DNA from: Pelargonium nanum
Taxonomy: Eukaryota > Streptophyta > Magnoliopsida > Geraniales > Geraniaceae
Assembly (NCBI GenBank): GCA_036897485.1
Contig: JAYMTF010000396.1
Location: 1 to 37,314 of the forward strand
Direction: 5' to 3'
DNA: 37,314 nt
In this document: in pieces, positions 10,122 through 20,828 of the stretch
How positions within the stretch are numbered: position 1 is the first letter of the stretch
Layout of the letters: every line of letters begins with the position of its first letter
The notes under the pieces: generated by a model
Seen by the model: the letters and a program-made list of their open reading frames with translations, nothing else
Told to the model about the DNA's origin: nothing
The model's database searches: none
Program-made: the position numbers and the translations under genes

Positions 10122-12019
10122 CATTGATGGTGTCTTGGTGAAACGGTGAGCCTACTGGAAACAACTCTGCGAGGCAATAACTTGGTCGATCTATAAGTAT
10201 TATGGCCATTTTTTAGGGACATTGGAGCTTTTTGTGGAGATAAATATTGAGGCCTATTTGAATTTGTTAGCACAAAATTGACTTTGTTTGAAATCTTTGG
10301 AATTATTACAATGACGTGACAACCTCTTAAATTGGCTGAGTATTATCTAAATCAATGTACCAAATTCCCTACTTTTCCCTCCAGATATTTGTTTGGGAAT
10401 CAATCCAATAACAATGACGTGTCAGCTTAGTTTTGCCTATTTACACATAGAACCTTCAACCTAACACAGGCTGTAGAGACCTAACTGGGGGCAATTTTGT
10501 CATTTTCATTTCAAGGGTCTTGAAATAGTCCAATGGGAGGGTCTGAATCACTCGCTGTCAGCTACTTTTCACAACCATTTTTATATTTTAATTTCAGTTT
10601 ACATTAATAAATAGTACAATAAATTAAGATAGTTAATTAATTAATTGCAAACCCAAAAAGCTACGAACCATCCTCTTTACCTTTGTTTGAACTCAGTGGA
10701 TGGTGACACTAAATCTCTAATTTTAATAATTAATATAAAACATAAATATAAATATTTGAAGGTAAGGCATTTTAAGCATGCATGAATAAAATAATTGGTT
10801 GAAGAGATGGTTAAGAAAGAGGTTTAGACGGTAATGACGGAACATGAAAACAACGTGAGCTATTGATTTCTGATTGGTGAACTAAAATCTGCTAACCAAC
10901 CATTAATGATCCAAACAAAGCATCTACTATCTGATTGGATCTTACATTTCAATTTTATTAATTGAAAGAAAAAGGTAAAATATACAAAAATGTTTTTTTT
11001 TTTTTGTGGAGGACCAACCATTGACCAAAAACATCCATGTTGGTCTGGAATTGGGCTTTGGGAATTGCTACTACAAGGCCTAGGCCTTGAGCCAGAGACG
11101 ACTATGGGCCATAATTTTCAGAAGCCCAACTTTCTTTTATCAGTTGATATTATAATGGTTAATTGGCCCAATAACAACATCTGACGTGTGTCGGGCCATC
11201 TATTGTCGCTCGAGTCATTTATTACAATTGTACCGTCACGTCATTAGAATAATTATTCAATACATTTTAAATTTCACGTCATACAATTTTAGGTCAAAAC
11301 ATAGTTTAGTAACTAAATTGAGATTTTTGACGCGTAAGAAAATGAAAGTGTCTATTCCCTTTCACATCTATTCCAAAATCAACTTGTAGGATCCCACAAC
11401 CACTTTAAATATAAAGAACAGCCGAGATTGTTTCTTTGGGGTCAAAGATTGGAATAAACTTTTTTTAAAATTAAACCCAATATTTGAAAATGCTAATCAC
11501 GTTCGTTGATCAATTTGTATTGCTTCCAATTGATAGTTGTGAGGCTTTACTAGATTCTTCGTTAATGTTCTAATGAGTTCATGGCACACAGTTCTGGTAC
11601 CGTCTCTAGCAGCTAGTGTCGTAAGTAACACAACTAACATATTGCATGTGACTGATGTTAAATTTTTCAATCAAAACATTAAATTGTTAAAGTGACACGA
11701 ACCAACTCCTGAATCAGGTCGCGAACGCTAACAATGTTGTCTAACTAGTATATTAAGCGGTATTATAGTTGAGTTATTGCTTGTTGGCTTTTCAAGACAG
11801 TTCTCAACACTATCAACAGTACCAGGTGAAATTTTTACAGATTCTTTGTCTCTCTTCCCTTCCCAAACATGAACCAATCTCTCTAAGAATGTGAAGTGAA
11901 CCCATTGCCAAGCAATCCTCTCTTCTTTTTGGCTTTTGCAAGAAAAATAAATCCTTGCATTGCCATCTAAGGCACCTCCTTTTCTTTATTCCCAACTTTA
12001 GGCCTCCTCTTAAATTGCA
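10122..12019. other. Intergenic: no gene seen; promoter of the gene at 12020 at right end
   Basis: About 1.9 kb of AT-rich DNA without a supported gene. It contains a perfect 16-bp palindrome at 11074-11089 and scattered TTGAC (W-box core) and GGCCCA motifs near 11020-11180. The last 200 bases are presumably the promoter and pyrimidine-rich leader of the plus-strand gene; an AAATAAAT at about 11943 is the only TATA-like candidate. Confidence 0.55.
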
Positions 12020-12619
12020 ATGCCACCCAAAAACATCCTCACCAACTTCATTTCACATTTCTTGAAACATCATCAGTCACATTTGGCCAAGAAATTAACC
12101 ATGGTTGCTGAAGCTACCACCAAGCCAGTCCACCACCACTCATCCTCCTCAGGAGGGGACCAGAAGCAGCAGCACAAGCAGCTCGACCGCGAGGTGAGGG
12201 ACATGGTCTCAGCCATTACTAGCAGAGTCTCACACCTTCACAAGGATGGTTCAGGCCATGGACATGAAGATTTTGATGATGAGCATGGTGTGAGAATCAT
12301 CACACTTTCAGGAACCAACACAGGAGCCACCATGAAGAGTGAGTTTGATGAGAAAGCTCCAAACAAACATCAAGGTGGCTCATTTGGTGAGCATGAGGCA
12401 TTGAGAACCTATGTGAATAGCAATTTTCAGGCCATCAACAACTCCATCATGATGGGTGGAAGCTACACCACCAATGACCCAGGAGTTCACATTGATATTG
12501 CAGATATGGTAGGTGAAGAGCATGGTCATGGTGGTCCTCATGGACACAAGGTTGGGAAGAAAGAGAAGAAGAAGAAGAAGGACAAGGAGAGCTCCAAGAG
12601 TGATCAACACTCAGAGTAA
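12020..12619 (+). CDS. Histidine- and lysine-rich 199-aa plant protein of unknown function
   Basis: A single-exon frame. The first ATG is at 12020, but a second in-frame ATG at 12101 (residue 28) has a much better plant context (AACCATGG), giving a 172-aa form; the first 27 residues are basic and could alternatively be a targeting sequence. Features in order: a Ser/His/Gln-rich N-terminal part; an ordered helix REVRDMVSAITSRVSHLHK (about 58-76); a His/Asp-rich stretch GHGHEDFDDEHG; the segment VRIITLSGTNTGATM; then NFQAINNSIMMGGSY; HIDIADMVGEEHGHGGPHGH; and a Lys-rich tail with nine consecutive-type lysines, KKEKKKKKDKESSK. There are no membrane spans. I recognise the arrangement as a plant-specific uncharacterised family but not a function. 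The His clusters could bind metal and the tail could be a nuclear signal; both are speculation. Confidence 0.8.
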   Translation: MPPKNILTNFISHFLKHHQSHLAKKLTMVAEATTKPVHHHSSSSGGDQKQQHKQLDREVRDMVSAITSRVSHLHKDGSGHGHEDFDDEHGVRIITLSGTNTGATMKSEFDEKAPNKHQGGSFGEHEALRTYVNSNFQAINNSIMMGGSYTTNDPGVHIDIADMVGEEHGHGGPHGHKVGKKEKKKKKDKESSKSDQHSE

Positions 12620-13515
12620 GGACTATACATGGAGGATGTGCACAAGAGCTTAATGTTGCCATTAAGACTCATAAATAACAAGTCATTGTGTTTGGAGTAT
12701 ATTTGATCTCTTATATTTTTATAATAAAGTCCCAAATCTTATGTATTCACCATGGATATGAGTATGTTTTGTGATTTTAATGCGTGAATGTTTGTATTCA
12801 CAGCGCGTAATAAGATTATATTTTGCAAAGTTGCTGTGGTTTGAATGTTGGTCTTAACCAAAGTTTTTGTTTATCAGTTGATGTTTTGTACTGAGGTAGA
12901 GACAAAATCTTTTTAAGACAAGCTCTGGTTCACATCATTTGTATGATAAACTGAAATTCATTTGCAAGATCTGTGTTTATTCACATTTGATCTTAATAAT
13001 ATTGTTGCTTGCTATTATTAGAAACTTGTATATTAAGTTGTTACATGTTACTGAAAATAGAAGTTGTTATTTCTTGTGGTGGATAAGGAAATGCTTATCA
13101 ACGAAAACAACTATGCAACTGAGTTTGGTTTCTTGGTTTCTGTCATTTAATTTCCAAAGCAAGATTCTATCAGACATTAAGATTCTGATGGACTGACAAG
13201 GATATTTGATATGATATATTTCCATGCAAGTTCATGAACATTTTTAGGAGACATTTATGTCAAACATTGTTTCTCATTCGTTGTAAAATGAAGGATATAA
13301 CCAAGAATGGCATAAATAAGATGCGATTTAGCATTGAACTTGCACCTCTCTCTTTCATACCAACTGGTTTTGACAATATTCTTTCTATATGCAAACAGCA
13401 AAGTACTGAACAATCCATTGTTTCTACTTCATATTCTACTAACTAGGACTCTGACTTGGAAAAGAGAGTGGGAGCTGTTATTTTCCGCGAAAGATTGTGC
13501 AGATAGGCCTTAAGT
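12620..13515. other. Intergenic between two convergent genes
   Basis: The interval holds the 3' UTR of the plus-strand gene ending at 12619 and the 3' UTR of the minus-strand WAT1-related gene whose stop is at 13516. No further gene or clear repeat is seen. Confidence 0.6.
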
Positions 13516-15112
13516 TTACCGCGATTCACAAGAGACTTGAATGATTTGTAACTGAGGCTCTTGTTCTTTGGTTTCTTCAGCTTCTTGGGTCATTTTCGTT
13601 ACGCATTTCTGCATCTCCTTGTTCTTGCCCCACAGCAGAATGTACAATCCAATAATAACAATGACAGACCCCAACAAGCTGCTCAATGTATGTAGTTTCA
13701 ATGAATAAAGTCAGCAATATAGTTTGCATCTTTAATTGAGTGTATATAGATTAATGGTTTGAAGCAATTTGAAACATTTAGAAGAAACCAAATCACCTTC
13801 CGAGATGGAGCTGCTCGTGCAGGATCGGGATATCAATCATTCCTGCCATTATCTGCACGAGAGGACTAAACGCTGCTGTGAAGACTGGACCTCTTTTCTT
13901 GACACACCATGACATGCCAACAAAGCACAAGCCTGATCCTACCATTCCCTGCATATATAGATGATAGAACAGAATGTAAGATATTGCGCGTATAAATACT
14001 TTTCAACGAGTTTTCGAGATAAGGTTAGGCTTTAGGTGTGCTCACAGCGTATAAGACAGTAAGGACTTCGATTTTCCCCTTCAGAATCCACATTGAAGGG
14101 TTCCATCCCATTGTCAAGCTTAACATAGCTGATTGAATGGCGCCGAAGAAGGACATGATGGCAGTGCTAGAATACTGGCAAGGGTAGCTCTTGGTGACAT
14201 TTGTTTGAATCAGAAACCACGAAGACCATAACAAGGTGCCTACCATCAGAGCTATGGAACCAGTAGTCCATCTCTCTCGCTTCCTGGCCAGACTCATCTT
14301 GATCGCGTGATTTGTGGTTTGTGTCACAGCCTCAAAGTGCGAAGGCCCGAGTAATGGTTTTCCTCTGTAGAGAGTCAACACCATAGCACCACTAATGCAC
14401 ACCAGTGTGCCAAAAACTTTGGCTCTTCCACTGCTGTGCCTTATGTTCACATTCTCTAGCCTGTGCAGTTTTTGCAGATGACAGTAAAGTTAAAAGACTA
14501 TGCTAGGATCATATTATCATAACACAACAATATAATGAAGTTTTTGTTGTTTATTTAAACCTACCCAAATGGCAATGCCATTAAAAATGTGACCACAGGC
14601 ACAATGTTGACAAAGGCGCACGCGAAAGTAGCAGAAGTGTACTGAATTCCAAGGAGGAAGAAGTATTGTGTCAGGGAACACCTGCAAGAACACTACTACT
14701 TAGATAGGAACATTTTGAGGGGTCAAGAGCAAGCACATCGGAAAAGCTATGAGTGTGTTTTGATATAACTAACCCAACAATTGCACTCAAGAAAAGGTAA
14801 CATAATATGCGAAAAGTGAGCTTGGGTCTGGTATCCCTGCAAGCAAGTTTTATTTATATCAGAAAGCCTAACTGCATAAACATTTCAAGAAATGATACAG
14901 CTTTGCTCCGGAAGTACTTACTTTTCCCAAAAGTACCCGATTGGACCTAAGAAGATGGCGGAGATTGAAAGGCGGTATGTAATGAGAACCAAATGGTTTA
15001 TCCCTTCATTAAGGACTTTCTTGAGAAAAATATTTACAACAGCGAAGGCAAAATCAATAGCTATCATTGCCATAGTAGGTTTCCATTCGTTGCAGCTCTT
15101 CATGTTAACCAT
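13516..15112 (-). CDS. WAT1-related (nodulin MtN21/EamA) transporter, gene A
   Basis: Six exons: 14922-15112, 14774-14836, 14565-14681, 14046-14460, 13797-13948 and 13516-13678, giving 366 aa with consistent phases. Two EamA halves carry about ten hydrophobic helices, with family motifs such as KPTMAMIAIDFAFAVVNIFL, a YRLSISAIFLGP segment, RAKVFGTLVCISGAM, GPVFTAAFSPLVQIM and LLGSVIVIIGLYILLWGK. The C-terminal tail is hydrophilic and Glu/Gln-rich. Plant WAT1 relatives move auxin, amino acids or other metabolites across the tonoplast or plasma membrane; the substrate here is unknown. Start: the ATG at 15112 is first, though a second Met three codons later matches the usual family start. The last exon has a GAGCAG tandem acceptor; I chose the downstream AG because it gives the family sequence HLGSLLGS. 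Confidence 0.93.
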
Positions 15113-15254
15113 TGTCTAGAGCTCCAAGAAGTGCACTAAGAGTTTGAAACTTGCTACGCGCTTAACAGCATATCTAAGAGTCTGCAACATACATCTAATA
15201 TAAACAAAGTTCTAGAATAAGTGGGAACAAAGCAAGATTAAATTCTGCAGATCA

Positions 15255-15301
15255 AATCAATGCTTTAATAGCATTAAAAGGAAAAATCAATGCTTTAATA
15301 A
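15255..15301. repeat. 17-bp direct repeat, 30-bp period
   Basis: AAATCAATGCTTTAATA occurs twice, at 15255-15271 and 15285-15301, with a 13-bp spacer. It lies upstream of WAT1 gene A. Function unknown. Confidence 0.75.
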
Positions 15302-16992
15302 CCAACTTTGACATTAGTTTAATGTTTATTCTCTTCTCTTTTTGCTTTATTTTGACTGATCCTTTCCAAGAAAACGAAGATTATCGGGGAATCAATCGTT
15401 TTCTCCTCATAGTTGTACCATCAAAGCATCGCTGCAAGATCTCATCATCTCCAGATGTTGCAGAGTCAATACCATCCATGAGTTTTCCATTTACAATTTT
15501 CTAATAGAGTGTCTGTTTATGTCATGTCCTGCATCTCAGACAAGCTTTTTCAGCTCAGTATCTTTACTATATAAAAATCATAAGCATTAGGCATCTTTTT
15601 GAGTGGAGATTTAGGAAAAATTGATCCCTCTTACCTCTCCCTTGTACACAGCATCTAATACTTCATCTTTGAAAATGAACTAGAATGAACAGCAACCTCA
15701 CGTTGATAACGCGAAAGCTGAGAACAATATGTCAAGTCTCGCAGAAATAAAAATATGGCAGAGAACACAATGCCAAATGCCTATTATTGAGCTGGTCATG
15801 ATCCATTATTTCCACAATCTATGAACTTAACTCAGAAGTATCAGTCATGACTATTTGTTCTTAAAGCTGTGTGAACAATTTGGCCGGAGCTTATGCTGCA
15901 GATGAGTTGGATATCGTAGAATTGTTCCATGACACTTTAACACTACTTGCTAGGCGATGAAGAGTACGAGAACAAGCTAAGGAGATGAGTTGTCGATGGC
16001 TTGAAGCTCTCTGGATAAAGTTGCCTCCTCTGTTCCAGCTTTTCTGCAATAAAAGAGACAAGATCATGATTCCATATGCCAAAATCTAACTTAGTTGAGT
16101 GGCCATAGCCATTCACTACACATCCGTACGAACTTTCAGCAAGGTGATCAGTTGACACACATAGATTAAGCCCTTTGAATATAACTATTTTATTTCAAGT
16201 ATCAATAAGCTCATCTATCTTTCTTTCTTTTTCAGATTCTCTTTGAAGATCAACCACTGAACAGTTGGTCCTAGCTCTTTAGACAAAAAGCATTACCATA
16301 TCAACAACATAAACTATATCTATGAATATGAACTCTTGCAGATACCCAGTCGAATAAGAAATCGAAGTATGTCGAGTCATCAATTTAACATGATGTGCCT
16401 ACAGTAGATTACCTAATAATTATTCATGATTGAACTTTCTATCTTATTTTCCCCATTGATTAAGTGTTGTGCAAATATTAAAAAACACCCCATACGTAAA
16501 TTTCCTTTGTTCCTTTCTATTCTGTCCCTCTGGTTCTGAGTAAAGCCATTCCTTCACATTCAACTCATATTTAATACAAAGAGAACAAGAAAGTCAAGCC
16601 ATATATAAGAAACATATTTATATGATAAAGAAAGAGTTAAAAGATAAAGATGGTATATCATTGTCATATTGTCTTAGTATATCATGAGCCTCGTCAAGTG
16701 AGCAACTGTGCTGCCAGTGAAAACCTCAACCAAGGCTGATATTTCACAAATCCTCATGATGATCAAATGTGGATTCCTACTTTCAAGTACCTAATCCTGC
16801 TTAATCCTCTCTGATGCCTAAGTCAGATCTGGATAGTGAATCAATATATTAAGCATTGAATATAGTAGTGAACGTACCCTATCATTATTTGCGGCTCGTT
16901 TCCATGTTTCTTTTTGGGTTTGGCCAAGACTGGCTCTATGGTATGGTATTTGTCATATCAACAACGAACAATAACTACCGAGGAGGTCTTTG

Positions 16993-17041
16993 TCAAGGGG
17001 TCTTCAAGACAGTATCAAGGGGTCTTCAAGATATACTGTCT
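16993..17041. repeat. Direct repeat overlapping a hairpin
   Basis: TCAAGGGGTCTTCAAGA occurs at 16993-17009 and again at 17015-17031. The segment AGACAGTAT (17007-17015) is the exact reverse complement of ATACTGTCT (17033-17041), so a 9-bp stem with a 17-base loop is possible. It lies about 490 bp beyond the ERF stop codon. Confidence 0.7.
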
Positions 17042-17529
17042 CAATCATGCTCTTTGAGTGAAGGCCTAGGCAGTACTCTTTTGTATATGTCGACGCCCCC
17101 TCCTAACAAAGCCTACATGTGTACCTGCATAGTAAACATCTTCCAAGAGCATACCGTCACTGGAAACTGCAAGAAAAATTGTCATTAAGTATACATTTAA
17201 CTTCATCTCATTGTTAGCATTTTTCTTTTTCTTTTTTATGTTTGGACAGAAGGAAAATAACAAAGAAAGCAAAAATACAATTCGGCAAACAATAAGTATC
17301 AATTAAGGCTATATCATATTAATCTGTAAAAGGAAAGTACATCATCTGAGCTACATGGCCAGGAAAAAAGAGAGAAGAAAATGAGTACAACATTTGTCTA
17401 TAAGCTTCTCTATCAGAAAAAGATCAAACTAGAGTCATATGGGGCACCTAAAAGAATCATTAGCCAGTGAAATTCGTAACCGAAAAAAGAATTGGATTAA
17501 CCCTGATGTGAACTAAGTAGAAGATGGTT

Positions 17530-18558
17530 TCATCCTAGAACAGATGACACATAAAGCAGAGGATCCCAAGAACCATTGACACCTCCACCACTCCAGCCAT
17601 TGTTCTCACAGTGCAGAAACTGCTGCTGATCAGATGTCATCCACACCCCATCCATAGCTCCATGGATTTGAGACATGTTCATGCTTGTTGGGCTCAATCT
17701 GCCATTTCCAGTATGGTATTGATTTGGATAAGTCAAGTGATCAATTGATGCTTCTGTTGTCACAAGTAGTGGCCAAGAAGAAGTAGTAGCACCAGAACCA
17801 GCACTACTGATGATACCAAACAAGCCATCTTCAGGAGTATGGTTGAGCTGTGGAGGAGGCCAAGGTGCTTCATAGGCAGGTTCAGTACTGGACCATAACA
17901 AGCTACTGGTTGGCTGGTTCAGCCATTGAATACCAGCTTGATCATGGTCTAGGAGCTGGTCAGGCTTGCCACTGACAGACCCAGAATTGCCAGAGCCTCT
18001 CACAGGACTCACAGGACTCACAGACCCAAACCCAATAGGATTATTAACAGCCAGGTTCGAAATTTCCCTCTTTTCAGAGCTCTTTCCATGAAGCGAATTC
18101 ACTGCGACACTCGGTCGAACACTTGGTGGGCAATTTTGAATCGGCCGGACCTGAAGCCCCTTTCCGTCGAGCAACTTGGCCTTGAGCGCCCCGAGAAGCC
18201 CCTCCGCTTCCGTGCCGCTCCCACACACTTCCTCGAACGAGAAAGGCTCGATTTTTTCAGCCGGAGCGCCGCCGGCGCGGCCAGCCCCACCTGGGTTCGA
18301 TTGGGGCAATTCGAAGTTGGTGCGGGCATTGGCGCCGCGCAAGGCCCGAGCAGCGTCGTCGTAGGCTCGGGCTGCGTCCTCGGCGGTGTCGAACGTTCCG
18401 AGCCAAAGCCGGACCTTTTGCAGCGAATCCTTGATCTCGGCGACCCATCGGCCGGAGGGTCGTTGCCGGACTCCGACGAAGCGGTGGTGGCCCCTGGAAG
18501 ACGCCTTCCTTCTGCTCCGGACGGTGCTGTGCTCGGTTTGTGTCGCCGTACTGGTCAT
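17530..18558 (-). CDS. ERF transcription factor, RAP2.11/ERN-like (group V)
   Basis: An intronless gene of 342 aa. A basic patch ([12 protein letters not shown]) leads into one AP2/ERF domain at about residues 25-82: [38 protein letters not shown] and [10 protein letters not shown]. The domain has Pro-Ser-Gly-Arg-Trp where many ERFs have Pro-Trp-Gly; this PSGRW/PSGKW form is what I remember from RAP2.11 and the legume nodulation factors ERN1/ERN2. The long C-terminal part is rich in Ser, Gly, Asn, Gln and Trp and is likely the activation region. It should act in the nucleus on GCC-like boxes. The start is the only usable ATG: there is an in-frame stop four codons upstream. The 5' third is much more GC-rich than the rest. 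Subgroup placement is from motif memory and less certain than the ERF call. Confidence 0.9.
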   Translation of the reverse strand: MTSTATQTEHSTVRSRRKASSRGHHRFVGVRQRPSGRWVAEIKDSLQKVRLWLGTFDTAEDAARAYDDAARALRGANARTNFELPQSNPGGAGRAGGAPAEKIEPFSFEEVCGSGTEAEGLLGALKAKLLDGKGLQVRPIQNCPPSVRPSVAVNSLHGKSSEKREISNLAVNNPIGFGSVSPVSPVRGSGNSGSVSGKPDQLLDHDQAGIQWLNQPTSSLLWSSTEPAYEAPWPPPQLNHTPEDGLFGIISSAGSGATTSSWPLLVTTEASIDHLTYPNQYHTGNGRLSPTSMNMSQIHGAMDGVWMTSDQQQFLHCENNGWSGGGVNGSWDPLLYVSSVLG

Positions 18559-18595
18559 GATCGTCTAGTTGATCGAACTATCTGGTGGCGAGTTG

Positions 18596-18602
18596 TTTTA
18601 TA
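18596..18602 (-). promoter_or_regulatory. TATA box candidate of the ERF gene
   Basis: TATAAAA on the minus strand, only about 40 bp upstream of the start codon at 18558. If used at normal spacing the leader would be only about 10-20 nt long. Confidence 0.45.
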
Positions 18603-19230
18603 ATGGTGGCGAGAAACGGCGGTATCTGAGTTTGCCGGTAACGGACAATCGGAATAGGACAAAATCGGCGCATATTGAAATCAGATAAAATGGGACGTCG
18701 CTGTTGCAGGCCATTGTTGTTTACATCGACCTCGTAGTAAAATGGTGGATCAAAACCAAACGAAACCCATTATTTTCTTATTTTATTTGGGATTTTTATA
18801 TAATATAAAGCTAAAAATAGCAACTAGTAATATTTCCAACTATATCAAGCATAAACTTCTTAAAATATTTCTTTGATTGAATATTGAAAGCAAAATGTTC
18901 TTGAGGATAATTGAAAAATTGAAAATAAAAACTTCTATGATGCCATGTTATAGTTGACATTTCAATTTTAAATATATAACTGGATTTAGAATTATTGAGA
19001 GAAAATAATGTCATATAGTTGTTGATTAGATAGTGATGATTTGGAGAGTAAAGTATCATAACTTGGTGTCTACTTTACAAGAAGTGATGTATAGGAATAT
19101 ATGTGTTAAATGTTTGTCACACACAAAAAAAAAAAAAAAATGGAAATTTTATGCAGTACTTCAAACCACTGTTTGGTTACTTAGGTGGTAAAAAAAAAAA
19201 AAAACAAACATAGTTCAAGACAAAGTAATA
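18603..19230. other. Upstream region of the ERF gene
   Basis: Promoter-side DNA with two long poly-A runs at about 19123-19140 and 19190-19204. No coding sequence is supported. Confidence 0.55.
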
Positions 19231-19462
19231 CTCCCTTCGTCCCAATCCCAAAATGAGTGTCCTGTATCTATTTTAAAGTTATTATATTAATGTTTTTCCC
19301 ATATTACCCTTATCACTTATGAAGTGCACATGGGCAGATTTGAACTGCACATGAGGTGTAGGGGAGAAAATGAGGATAATATTGGAAACACATTAAATTA
19401 TTTGGTAATCCTTAATTTTTGCAAAAAATGGAAACATGACACTCATTTTGGGACGGAGGGAG
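19231..19462. mobile_element. Stowaway MITE, complete ends, TA target duplication
   Basis: A 232-bp element with terminal inverted repeats (CTCCCTTCGTCCC on the left, GGGACGGAGGGAG on the right; the left one carries a few extra bases before the AAAATGAGTGTC block) and TA on both sides (19229-19230 and 19463-19464). The inside is AT-rich and non-coding, as in this Tc1/mariner-derived family. It sits between the divergent ERF and NUP98 genes. Confidence 0.9.
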
Positions 19463-19542
19463 TACATTAATAATATACTCCATCTTACAACAATTTCAAT
19501 TACCATATAATACACCGAAAGTGCATTGGAAGGAAAATTTTC

Positions 19543-19816
19543 AATTTTTTTTAAAGTAACCATTTCATTAAAAATCAAGCATAATCATCATCCAACGGGC
19601 CGAAAAGCCAATCCACGTCGAAATACCTAACACAGACTCCGCGGACCTAGCCAAAGCGTGGACCACTCGGTTTGCAGTCTGACTCACATGAACAATATCA
19701 ATTCTAAGAAAATTCTCAGAGAGTATTATCTTATTTAAGACAAATAGGATAGAAAAATTTAAAACCGTCGTGGGCCAGAGAGTGTAAGCCAAAAGAAAAT
19801 GGACCGATTTATTCAA
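19543..19816 (-). mobile_element. 5'-truncated L1-type LINE remnant (RNase H-like end)
   Basis: On the minus strand, 19568-19816 encodes a frame ending with VHVSQTANRVVHALARSAES and then STWIGFSARWMMIMLDF before a stop. The ANRVVHALAR motif and the Trp/aromatic ending are typical of the RNase H-like (RVT_3) domain at the end of plant L1 LINE ORF2. Directly after the stop comes TTTAATGAAATGGTTACTTT and an A8 run (reverse of 19543-19551), matching the usual short LINE 3' end and poly-A tail. Only the last about 270 bp are present, so it is a dead 5'-truncated copy. I could not identify a clean target duplication. Confidence 0.65.
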
Positions 19817-20828
19817 TATGGGTGTAATCCTATCATATTCAAACTTTTAGACTAACCAATTTGTAAAGGCCCATATATTTTAGTTTTGCAACATAACATT
19901 AGTACTGGTATCCTAAAGATTGAGGTATGTTGTGCGGAAACCAAACGCAGCCTTAGCTTCCAAATAACGCGACGCGGCCCAGTTTTCTTACAATTGCTGT
20001 GCTGGGATCAACAACTCCTGTGTTACATAAAACACAACAGGTCCTACACTCTTCGCGGACCTTTCTCGCATCTCTTTCCTCTCGTTCTGGGAGTGGGGTT
20101 GTGCTCTTCGCGACTCTCCGCCACTCTGCCATTTCCAGATTTCTCCTTTCATCTCTCTCACTATCATCATATTGCTGCCAATCCCTACTCTGCAGATCGG
20201 TTCAAAACCCTAATTCACACAACCTCCTCCGCCTTCTGGTAAATGCCCTACCATTGTTTCCCATTCCATTTGCTCCGATTGCGACGCCCTTCGATTTCAC
20301 TTTTTTTTGTCATTTGTGTATAATCTGTATCTAGGTTTAGGTCACTGTGCTCTGCGCGATTTTAGATTTGTCCGTCTCTCTGCTTTGAGCTCGTGACCTA
20401 TCTCATAGGAATATGCGTTTTGATGATTTTTTTAATTATTCGTATATGCATGGATTCTGGTTATTGTTTGTTCCTTTTTATGGAAATTTTATATTCAACG
20501 AAAAATAGATCCAAAATTCATCCATGATTAGTGTTTTAATTGTGTCTATTTCGAAATCAAATTTAGTGTTTGCTCTACGCTACTCTTTTAGATACTTGAA
20601 TCATGTTTCTTTTTTCAATGTGATTAGTTTTGTTGTTTCTTATTGATGAATTCTGTATATGAGTATTGTTTGAAATTCAATGCTATGTTTCACCGTATTG
20701 GTGAATTTTTTTAATTTTTTTAGGGTTTGTTTGGCTTTTAATTCCGTTGTTTGATTTGCCTTATTCTTTCTTCCAGATAAAGATCAGCTAGCTGTTACTG
20801 CTGTTGGATTATTGAATCATAAGCAAAG
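19817..20828 (+). other. NUP98 promoter and 5' UTR with leader intron
   Basis: GGCCCA motifs (site II in reverse) lie near 19868 and 19976 and a telo-box-like AAAACCCTAA near 20206-20215. No TATA box is evident. The pyrimidine-rich stretch 20050-20238 looks like the first, non-coding exon. A donor (GTAAAT at 20239) and acceptor (TTCCAG ending at 20776) define a likely leader intron of 538 bp; the second leader exon runs 20777-20828 up to the ATG. Confidence 0.6.

Larger units (their letters stand above)
15113..17529. other. Intergenic: WAT1 A promoter, spacer, ERF 3' flank
   Basis: Near 15113-15210 lies the 5' UTR and promoter of WAT1 gene A; a TTTATATTA at about 15195-15207 (minus) is a weak TATA candidate. 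A 17-bp direct repeat occurs at 15255-15271 and 15285-15301. Minus-strand open frames at 15891-16158 show no recognised domain. A hairpin with a 17-bp direct repeat is at 16993-17041. The region just below 17530 should be the ERF 3' UTR. Confidence 0.5.

Noticed and set aside
18088-18603. 171-codon plus-strand frame opposite the ERF gene
   Set aside because: It is antisense to the GC-rich AP2 coding region, where stop-free frames are expected by composition. It has no recognisable domain.
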